From Nonomuraea turcica (lineage in GTDB: Bacteria > Actinomycetota > Actinomycetes > Streptosporangiales > Streptosporangiaceae), in NCBI RefSeq assembly GCF_030718205.1, contig NZ_JAUZQF010000036.1, positions 1 through 64,000 of the forward strand: a stretch of 64,000 nucleotides of DNA, in the 5' to 3' direction. The position numbers were made by a program, and so were the translations under genes. How positions within the stretch are numbered: the first letter of the stretch is position 1; every line of letters starts with the position of its first letter. Shown here piece after piece: positions 57,937 through 64,000 of the stretch. A model generated the notes under the pieces. The model had not been told where the DNA came from and did not search any database. It was given only the letters and a program-made list of their open reading frames with translations.

Positions 57937-59382
57937 ATGGGCACCGCGAACGAGAAGACCGTCAACGCCGTGGTCGTGGGCGACGTCATGCTGGACTCGT
58001 GGCTGCTCGGCTCGGCGAAACGGCTGGCCCAGGAGGCGCCAGTGCCTGTGATGAGCCTGGAGGCGACCGAGAACGCGCCGGGCGGCGCCGCCAACACGGC
58101 GGCCAACCTCGTGGCGCTCGGGGCCCGCGTCCGGCTCGTCGGCGTCGTGGGCGACGACCCTCCCGGCGACGAGCTGGTGCAGTCGCTGCGCCTGCTCGGC
58201 GTGGAGACGGACCTGCTGACCGTGCCCGGGCGGCGTACCGCGCACAAGCGGCGGCTGGTCGCCAGCGGCCAGCTCACGGCCCGCTACGACGAGGAGGACC
58301 ACGACGTCCTCCCCGCGGAGGCCGAGAGCGAGCTGCTGCGGCGGGTGACGGAGGCCGTGGGCCGGGCCGACGTGGTGGTGGCCTGCGACTACGGCGGCGG
58401 CGTGTGCACGCCCGCGGTGCGCCGGGCGCTCGCCGAGGTCGCTCTGCTGGTGGTGGACGCGCACGCGGTGGCGTCGTGGCGGGAGTGCGCGCCGGCCGCG
58501 GTCCTGCCCAACTACGCCGAGGTCGTACGCCTGCTGGGCGACGAGGACGGCGAGGTGGACCGGCCGGCCTACCTGATGGAGCGCAGCGACCGGCTGCTGG
58601 AGCTGACCGGCGCCGAGATCGTGGTGACCACGCTCGACGGCGAGGGCACGCTGCTGCACAGGAGCGGCTGCCCGCCGTACCGGACCTACGCGCAGCCCGC
58701 GCCGCAGCACATGACCACGGGCGCGGGCGACACCTACACCGCGGCCTTCGCGCTCTGGCTGGCGGACGGCGCGTCACCGGAGGAGGCGGCGCAGGCGGGC
58801 CAGGCCGCGGCCGGCGTCGTCGTACGCCGCTCGGGCACCGCCATCTGCACCCGGCACGACCTGCTGCACGCCCTGCGCCGCCGCGAGGGCGCGGTGCAGA
58901 CCCCCGAGCGGCTGGCCCGGCTGCTGGACGAGCACCGGCGCAGGGGCGAGCGGGTCGTGTTCACCAACGGCTGCTTCGACGTGCTGCACCGGGGGCACGT
59001 GACCTATCTGGAGCAGGCGGGGCAGCTCGGCGACGTCCTGGTGGTGGCGGTCAACAGCGACGCGAGCGTGGCCCGGCTGAAGGGCCCGGGACGGCCGGTC
59101 AACCCGTGCGAGGACCGCATGTCGGTGCTCGCGGCGCTGAACGACGTGGACTACGTGGTCGAGTTCGACGAGGACACCCCGGAGCGGCTGCTCAGAATGA
59201 TCCGCCCCGAGCTCTATGTCAAAGGCGGCGACTACACACCGGAAATGCTGGAGGAGGCGCCGCTGGTGCGCGCCCTGGGCGGCGAGGTGCGGGTGCTCGG
59301 CTACGTTCCCGACCGCTCGACCACCGCCATCATCGGCCGCGTGAAATCGTTGCCCGAGCGACTCCTGCCGCCCGATGCGTGA
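57937..59382 (+). CDS. hldE: Bifunctional heptose-7-phosphate kinase / heptose-1-phosphate adenylyltransferase (HldE-like)
   Basis: 481 residues. Residues 1-~310 are a PfkB-type kinase (VNAVVVGDVMLDSWLLGSAK, NAPGGAANTAANLVALGARV, catalytic TTGAGDTYTAAFALWL); ~330-481 a cytidylyltransferase-like nucleotidyltransferase (VVFTNGCFDVLHRGHVTYLE with HxGH, RPVNPCEDRMSVLAALNDVD, PELYVKGGDYTPE). Such enzymes make ADP-D-glycero-heptose for LPS; in actinomycetes the pathway feeds heptose-bearing glycans or antibiotics. Divergent from the GT9 gene by 93 bp. No obvious ribosome site. Confidence 0.9.
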   Translation: MGTANEKTVNAVVVGDVMLDSWLLGSAKRLAQEAPVPVMSLEATENAPGGAANTAANLVALGARVRLVGVVGDDPPGDELVQSLRLLGVETDLLTVPGRRTAHKRRLVASGQLTARYDEEDHDVLPAEAESELLRRVTEAVGRADVVVACDYGGGVCTPAVRRALAEVALLVVDAHAVASWRECAPAAVLPNYAEVVRLLGDEDGEVDRPAYLMERSDRLLELTGAEIVVTTLDGEGTLLHRSGCPPYRTYAQPAPQHMTTGAGDTYTAAFALWLADGASPEEAAQAGQAAAGVVVRRSGTAICTRHDLLHALRRREGAVQTPERLARLLDEHRRRGERVVFTNGCFDVLHRGHVTYLEQAGQLGDVLVVAVNSDASVARLKGPGRPVNPCEDRMSVLAALNDVDYVVEFDEDTPERLLRMIRPELYVKGGDYTPEMLEEAPLVRALGGEVRVLGYVPDRSTTAIIGRVKSLPERLLPPDA

Positions 59383-59397
59383 GCAGGCGAGAGTGGC

Positions 59398-60966
59398 TTA
59401 TGCCGTAAAGAGTCTCAGGGGGTTGGGCACGGGCACGCACCGCATCGCCTCTCCCGCCGCGTCCGTCCAGCGCAGCAGGAGATTGGCCTTGGCCGGAATG
59501 TGCGTGCTGGAGAGCAGTGTCCGCACGTCCTCCGGATCGCCGTGATCCCGCCCGGCGCCTTTGAACACGGCCCTCGCCCGCGCCCACAACTCCTCCCACA
59601 GCCGCGGATGGCGCTCTGCGACCGCCCCGGCGAGCTCGTAGAGGTTGTTGGTCACCAGGCAGTAGACCAGCCGCTCCCAGCCGTAGGACGGGCTCACCAG
59701 GCCCGAGCGCGGGATCTCGGGATGCCGCTCCGCGACGACCCTGACGCCTTCGTGATCACGGTAGAGCGCCTGGGCGGGCAGGCCGTGCTCGTCCACCGCA
59801 ACGAGCACGTTCTGCAAGTGGCATTCGAGGACGACCCCGTGGCGGAGGTACGCGTGCAGAACCGGCGGCACCAGGTGCTCCAGGTACCGTTCCCACCACA
59901 GCAGCGCCCGGTCCTCATCCAGCCCGTCGAGCGGGGTGCCGGGGAAGCCCTCGCTGATCCCCGCCGCCATCAGCGCGGTCAGTCCCGGGCGCACGTGCTC
60001 GCGCAGCCCGTCCCGTACGATCACGGCCAGCGCCTCGCCCCCGTCCCCGCCCAGCTCCGCGCTGCGGTAACCGCGGTCGCGCAGCACGGCGGGCCGGGGC
60101 ACATGCTCGGGCAGGCCGTCGAAGGCGCCGTCGACCAGGTCGGCGACCGCGCGGAGCCGGCGCAGGTCGCGCAGCCACAGGCGGCGAACGTCGTTCGTGA
60201 TCCGCACATCCAGGCTGAACTTGCAGAACAGGTCGAGCTCCGGCAGGTAGACCGTGCGGATCGATGCCGTCGGCACGGCCACGGCCGCCGTGGCGCCCAG
60301 GTGACGCAGCCGCCCGCCGAGCAGGCCGCCGAGCAGCTCGACCTGCCAGGGGTGCGCGGGCAGCAGCGCCACGCCATTGCCCGGGAGCGGGCCCAGCCGA
60401 TCGAGCGCGCTCACCTCCCCCTCCTCCACCAGGGCCTCGGCGGGCACGCCGAGCAGCGGCAGGACGAAGCTCGCATGCGCCTCCGGCGCGTAACGCAGCC
60501 ACTCCTCCGGACCCGCGCCACCGCGGGCCTTGGGCGCGGGGTGGTAGCGGTGCCCGGCGACGAGGGCCTGTTCGGAGCGCACGTACGGGTCCGCGGGCGG
60601 CGCGGCGGCCTGCCGGGCGGCCAGCAGCGCGGCCGCGACGTCCCGGCTGTGGGCGATCTCGGCGGGCAGCACGTCGTTGTCCACCCCGGTGCTCGCGCGG
60701 AGTTCCGCCGCCGCCAGCGCGATCAGGTCGTCCAGCGACACCGGCCGCCAGCCGTCGGGCGTGCGGAGCTCCGGCTCAGCCGGGAAGCGTTTGCCGTGGA
60801 CTCGCAGCACGCGGCCGGTCGCGGCGAGGGCGAACGTCCCAGGATCCGGGCCCGGGCGGGCCGTTTCGCGGAGCAGGCAGTTGAGCAGCGCCGTAACCGC
60901 GAGGGCCGCGGCGACCGTCCGTGCCTCTCGCTCAGGCCCAGGGGACGAGAGCTCCGTGGATGCCAT
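59398..60966 (-). CDS. NIS siderophore synthetase, IucA/IucC family
   Basis: 522 residues. IucA/IucC core: GHRYHPAPKARGG (ATP-binding HPxxK/R), LLPAHPWQVELLGG, VPTASIRTVYLPE, KFSLDVRITNDVRRL, LECHLQNVLVAVDEHGLPAQ and a C-terminal FerriC/FhuF-like helical end (AKANLLLRW). Joins amines or alcohols to citrate-like acids with ATP. ATG with AAAAGG site. Divergent from the second synthetase gene. Confidence 0.9.
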   Translation of the reverse strand: MASTELSSPGPEREARTVAAALAVTALLNCLLRETARPGPDPGTFALAATGRVLRVHGKRFPAEPELRTPDGWRPVSLDDLIALAAAELRASTGVDNDVLPAEIAHSRDVAAALLAARQAAAPPADPYVRSEQALVAGHRYHPAPKARGGAGPEEWLRYAPEAHASFVLPLLGVPAEALVEEGEVSALDRLGPLPGNGVALLPAHPWQVELLGGLLGGRLRHLGATAAVAVPTASIRTVYLPELDLFCKFSLDVRITNDVRRLWLRDLRRLRAVADLVDGAFDGLPEHVPRPAVLRDRGYRSAELGGDGGEALAVIVRDGLREHVRPGLTALMAAGISEGFPGTPLDGLDEDRALLWWERYLEHLVPPVLHAYLRHGVVLECHLQNVLVAVDEHGLPAQALYRDHEGVRVVAERHPEIPRSGLVSPSYGWERLVYCLVTNNLYELAGAVAERHPRLWEELWARARAVFKGAGRDHGDPEDVRTLLSSTHIPAKANLLLRWTDAAGEAMRCVPVPNPLRLFTA

Positions 60967-61045
60967 GGCGACCTTTTCTTACCATTTATGCCTATTAATG
61001 CCCATAGGCTAGATACCCAGGATATTTCTGGAAATAGTGTGAAAT
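60967..61045. promoter_or_regulatory. Divergent promoter of the two NIS synthetase genes
   Basis: 79 bp, strongly AT-rich for this genome (TTATGCCTATTAATGCCCAT and onward). Such placement and composition fit an iron-controlled (DmdR1/IdeR) promoter, and TGCCCATAGGCTA has partial symmetry, but I cannot align a convincing 19-bp iron box. Confidence 0.4.
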
Positions 61046-62632
61046 ATGGGGCTGCTTGAGGAGCAGTTCGCGGCCGAGCTGGCCGTTGTACGTCCTGATC
61101 TGTCGGCGTCCTACGCCGCGGCGCTTCCGGGCGCGCGAGCCGCCGTGCTCGGTCGCCTGTGGCGCAGCCTCCTCCACGAACCCCTGCCCGGCGTGGCCGC
61201 ATCCCCGGGCCAGGGGTCTCCCGGCTCTCCTGCCGGGCAGGCCGTTGTGATGTTGTCCAACGGGCGGCGGATGGCCGGGCCGGTGCGGCTGCCGTACGAC
61301 CTGGGCGGCGTCCCCGCCCTGTGGCTGGACGGGCGCCCCTGGACGCACCCTGCCGACCTGCTGGCCGCGCTCCGGCTGCCCGGGGCCGGGCGGCTGGTCG
61401 AGGATCTGGACAACAGCGTCGCCTCCCTGGCTCTGTCCCGCGCGAGCGCCGCCACGCAGCCCCCGGCGGCGACCGCCACGCCGGAGCACTACGAGCAGAG
61501 TGTGGTCGACGGTCACCCTTATCACCCGTGCTGCCGCAACCGCCCAGGTGTCTCGGTGGCCGAGCAGCTGGCGTACATGCCGGAGCACCGCCCCGTCGTC
61601 GCCCTGGACCTGGTCGCGGTGCCCGCGGCGGACTGCCTGGTCTCGGGTCCGTGGCCGGCCTCGCTCACGGACGGCGACCGGCTGCTCCTGCCCGTGCACC
61701 CCTGGCAGACCCGGCACGTGCTGCCCGACCTGGCCCTGCGGCCGTACGCGCTGGGTGCGATCCCGTCCCACCCGCTGATGTCCGTACGCACCCTCGCCCC
61801 GCTCGACGGCGGCCCGCATCTCAAGACGGCGTTCACCACCCGCATGACCTCGGACGTCAGGGACATCTCCCCCGGCTCGATCCGCGACTGCGTAGCGCTG
61901 TCCGACGTGCTCACGGACCTGTCGGCACGGCTGGGCGGCCGCCTGCACATGGCCCGCTACCTGGCCGGGGCCGCCGCCACCGCCAAGGGCGAGCTGAGCG
62001 CCGACGTGTCGGCCATGCTGCGCGAGCCGACGCCCGCCGTCACCCGAGGCGGCGTCGTGCTGCCGGTCGCGGCCGTCACCCGTGAGATGGTCCGCGACCC
62101 GGCCGAGTGGCTGGTGGTGTTCGCCCGCCTAGCGCTGGCCGGCGCTCTCGGCCTGCTGGCGCTCGGCGCGGCGCTGGAAGCGCACGGTCAGAACCTGCTG
62201 ATCGTGATGGACGGAGGTCGCAGCCTGCCCACCCGCCTGGTCTACCGGGACCTGGCCGACGTCCGGCTCAGCCCCGCCAGGCTGGCGCGCAACGGGATCG
62301 AGGTCCCGCCGGTCAGCGACAGGCTGCTCAGCGACGACCCCGCCGTCCTGCACGCCAAGCTGTACGGCTCACTCGTCGGCACCACGTTCGGCAGCCTGAT
62401 CTCCCTCTTCTGCGCGGGCGACCGGGCCGCCGAGTCACGGCTGTGGGCCGTCGTGGCGAGCGCCGCCAGAGAGGCGTTCGACGCGCTCCCGGACGGTCCG
62501 GACGTGCGAGCCGACCGCGACGCCCTGTTCGGCCCGCATCTCACGGTGAAGGCACTCCTGTGCGCGCAGCTGGACGGCGCGCCACCGGGCGACAGCTGGA
62601 CGAAAGTGCCCAACCCGCTCTGCGCGATCTAG
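61046..62632 (+). CDS. NIS siderophore synthetase, IucA/IucC family (second)
   Basis: 528 residues. Motifs: VVDGHPYHPCCRNRPG, LLLPVHPWQTRHVLPD, MSVRTLAPLDGGPHLKTAFT, TSDVRDISPGS, EAHGQNLLIVMDGGRSLPTR, and the C-terminal TVKALLCAQLDG helical bundle. Differs much from the divergent homologue, so the pair likely carries out two successive or different couplings in one pathway. No decarboxylase, monooxygenase or transporter lies beside them in the window. Its stop shares CTAG with the converging sialidase-like gene. Confidence 0.9.
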   Translation: MGLLEEQFAAELAVVRPDLSASYAAALPGARAAVLGRLWRSLLHEPLPGVAASPGQGSPGSPAGQAVVMLSNGRRMAGPVRLPYDLGGVPALWLDGRPWTHPADLLAALRLPGAGRLVEDLDNSVASLALSRASAATQPPAATATPEHYEQSVVDGHPYHPCCRNRPGVSVAEQLAYMPEHRPVVALDLVAVPAADCLVSGPWPASLTDGDRLLLPVHPWQTRHVLPDLALRPYALGAIPSHPLMSVRTLAPLDGGPHLKTAFTTRMTSDVRDISPGSIRDCVALSDVLTDLSARLGGRLHMARYLAGAAATAKGELSADVSAMLREPTPAVTRGGVVLPVAAVTREMVRDPAEWLVVFARLALAGALGLLALGAALEAHGQNLLIVMDGGRSLPTRLVYRDLADVRLSPARLARNGIEVPPVSDRLLSDDPAVLHAKLYGSLVGTTFGSLISLFCAGDRAAESRLWAVVASAAREAFDALPDGPDVRADRDALFGPHLTVKALLCAQLDGAPPGDSWTKVPNPLCAI

Positions 62633-63729
62633 GGCGCCAGCTCGGCGACGGGGATGCGGCGGAAGGCGATGCTCTCGTACGGGCCGAAGCTCCCGGTCTC
62701 GAACAGCAGGCCCACCGTGTCTGCGTCCACCCTGACCAGGTCGGAGTAGGCCGCAGGCAGCCCGGACGCGGTGTGCGCGACCCGCCAGGTGACGCCGAAG
62801 TCGTCGCTGGCGCGTACCGTCATCATCGCCCGCGCGTCGGGCGCCGCGGGGCCCGAGAACAGCAGCACGTCCGGCGAATCGCACCACAACACGCTGCCTT
62901 CGACCACCGGGCCGACCAACGCCGCCTGAGGGCGGAACGGCTGCTCCAGCGTCTGCCCGCCGTCGGCGGAGTACGCGTCGGCCCTGGTGCCCGGGGCGGT
63001 CGAGTCGGTGCGGGTGTTGACGTAAACGCGCCCGTCGGGCAGCTCGGTGGCCGTGGTCTCGTTGACGTTGACGTAGCCGTCGGGATTGTCGTCGACGTAG
63101 CCGATGCGCCAGGTCTGGCCGCCGTCGTCGCTGAGCACCGAGTGGCCGCCGTTGTACTTGCCCTCGGTCCCGTTGTCCTGACCGCTCGGGGGCAGGGAGT
63201 GGTTGGCGGGGACGACGATCCGCCCAGTGTGCTGCCCGCGCCGCAGCTCGATCGCGTGCCCGGGCGTGGTCGCGTACCAGCGCCACTCCGGCCGCTTCGC
63301 GGTGCCGGTGATCTCGCGAGGAGCCGACCAGGTGACCCCGTCGTCCTCGCTGACCTGCACGAACACCCGCCGCCCATCGCCTGCGGACACCTGGCCGCGC
63401 CGGATCTTCTCCTCGGTGGCCGACGGCCCTTGCCGGACGAACACCAGGACGATCCGGCCGTCGGCCAGCGCCACCGGAGCCGGGTTGCCCGCGGTGCCGC
63501 GCCGTGGCTCCGTGGCGATCACCTGCAGGGCGCCCCAGGTCTGGCCGCCGTCCGTCGAGCGCTTGAGCACCAGGTCGATGTGTCCGGAGTCGCCGCCCGA
63601 GGCGTGCCGCCCCTCCGCGAAAGCCAGCACGGTGCCTGCCCGCGTGACGACCGCCGCGGGGATCCGGTAGGTGTGGTAGCCGTCCGTGGCCCGACTGTAC
63701 GGCACCGACGTGGGATAACGATCCGCCAT
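62629..63729 (-). CDS. Exo-alpha-sialidase-like (GH33) protein, no signal peptide
   Basis: 366 residues. The RIP motif (YHTYRIPAAVV) and at least four Asp-boxes (STDGGQTWG, SEDDGVTWS, SDDGGQTWR, SDDFGVTWR) show the six-bladed sialidase propeller; E-rich GYHTYRIP...LAFAEGRHASGGDSG includes the conserved acid. The chain begins only ten residues before the first strand and lacks any signal peptide, unlike most bacterial sialidases. It may use intracellular sialic-acid-like or other sugars, or use non-classical export. Confidence 0.83.
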   Translation of the reverse strand: MADRYPTSVPYSRATDGYHTYRIPAAVVTRAGTVLAFAEGRHASGGDSGHIDLVLKRSTDGGQTWGALQVIATEPRRGTAGNPAPVALADGRIVLVFVRQGPSATEEKIRRGQVSAGDGRRVFVQVSEDDGVTWSAPREITGTAKRPEWRWYATTPGHAIELRRGQHTGRIVVPANHSLPPSGQDNGTEGKYNGGHSVLSDDGGQTWRIGYVDDNPDGYVNVNETTATELPDGRVYVNTRTDSTAPGTRADAYSADGGQTLEQPFRPQAALVGPVVEGSVLWCDSPDVLLFSGPAAPDARAMMTVRASDDFGVTWRVAHTASGLPAAYSDLVRVDADTVGLLFETGSFGPYESIAFRRIPVAELAP

Positions 63730-63819
63730 GCCGGAACGCTACGGCCCGCGGGTTAACGACGTCCGACGCCCGGCCTACGTGAAGACGAATGAGGCCATCG
63801 GTGACGGAGGGACACCTGT

Positions 63820-63848
63820 GCCGCCGAGGAGTCTGGCTCCTCAGCGGC
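63820..63848 (-). terminator. Hairpin after the sortase gene
   Basis: GCCGCCGAGGAG (63820-63831) and CTCCTCAGCGGC (63837-63848) pair with one mismatch around a 5-nt loop. It lies 15 bp past the sortase stop in the direction of that gene. Confidence 0.5.
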
Positions 63849-63862
63849 ACGGGGTTCCGGGG

Positions 63863-64000
63863 TCAGCCGGCGAAGACGATCACGTTGTCTTGGTAGCTGC
63901 GGCGCTGGCGGTCGAACGCGCCGCCGCAGGTGATCAGCCGGAGCTGGGTGCCTCCGCCTGAGCCGTAGACCTCCTTGTCCGGGATGCGGTTCTTCGGATA
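63863..64000 (-). CDS. Class F sortase (partial, C-terminus)
   Basis: Only the last ~45 codons are inside the window. They read YPKNRIPDKEVYGSGGGTQL followed by RLITCGGAFDRQRRSYQDNV and IVFAG. The LITCGG stretch holds the catalytic Cys of class F sortases, and the Ser-Tyr-x-Asp-Asn-Val end is typical of that class in actinomycetes. Sortases link proteins with an LPxTG-like signal to the wall; no such substrate is seen in the window. Start lies beyond 64000. Confidence 0.85.
   Translation of the reverse strand, partial: YPKNRIPDKEVYGSGGGTQLRLITCGGAFDRQRRSYQDNVIVFAG

Noticed and set aside
60967..61045. Definite DmdR1/IdeR iron box between the siderophore synthetase genes
   Set aside because: AT-rich and suggestive, but no stretch fits the 19-bp TTAGGTTAGGCTAACCTAA-type consensus well enough on either strand; kept only as an unspecified promoter region.
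1..64000. CRISPR arrays, tRNA or rRNA genes
   Set aside because: Reading the intergenic regions showed no regularly spaced direct repeats and no cloverleaf or rRNA-like sequence. A tRNAscan or CRISPR finder run would settle it.

Overview
The window is very GC-rich DNA with strong third-position GC bias, frequent GTG/TTG starts, ATGA/GTGA start-stop overlaps, and families typical of filamentous actinomycetes: SARP regulators, DUF574-type methyltransferases, SigE-type ECF sigma factors, GPP34 proteins, a class F sortase and CebR-type operators. A Streptosporangiaceae-like genome such as Nonomuraea fits, but the genus is inferred from content only. No rRNA, tRNA or CRISPR array was seen.

Layout. 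0-2.3 kb: a sugar ABC permease pair diverges from a LacI regulator across several palindromes. 2.2-11 kb: an OmpR-regulator remnant, a secreted protein, then FMN reductase, a DrrAB-type exporter, a methyltransferase, a P450 and a giant AAA regulator. 11-16.7 kb: a DUF574 methyltransferase, an XRE-TPR/YdcF operon, and a divergent set of three small ORFs with a PIMT-like methyltransferase (possible peptide-modification module), then a stand-alone UMP kinase. 16.7-20.8 kb: transporters and an epimerase. 20.8-24.1 kb: a metal/peptide-type ABC operon of which only the first 49 codons and the last ATPase part remain, the middle being replaced by a TnpB element. 24.1-26.7 kb: an AAA+/TPR pair.

26.7-31.3 kb is the most interesting part: a 59-residue, 8-cysteine peptide gene followed by a signal-peptidase-like protease, a MauE-like membrane protein, a membrane-anchored thioredoxin-fold protein and an ABC exporter, with a convergent SARP regulator. 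It reads as a complete pathway to make, oxidise, cleave and export a disulfide-rich peptide. An 11-bp-period direct repeat, as expected for a SARP site, lies before the peptide gene. The SARP itself sits behind a perfect CebR-type box and faces a second, NB-ARC-containing SARP. The GH9 cellulase gene at 40.5 kb carries the same two operator motifs, suggesting that peptide production is tied to cellulose-derived sugars.

34.6-64 kb: a deleted flavin monooxygenase, a second DUF574 methyltransferase, cell-wall amidase, GPP34, APC permease, GH9 cellulase, PLP decarboxylase, copper monooxygenase, orphan histidine kinase, two secreted wall enzymes sharing a recently duplicated golvesin-type domain, a TetR/SDR pair, an ECF sigma/propeller pair, an ADP-heptose/heptosyltransferase pair, two divergent NIS siderophore synthetases, a sialidase-like protein and the end of a class F sortase.
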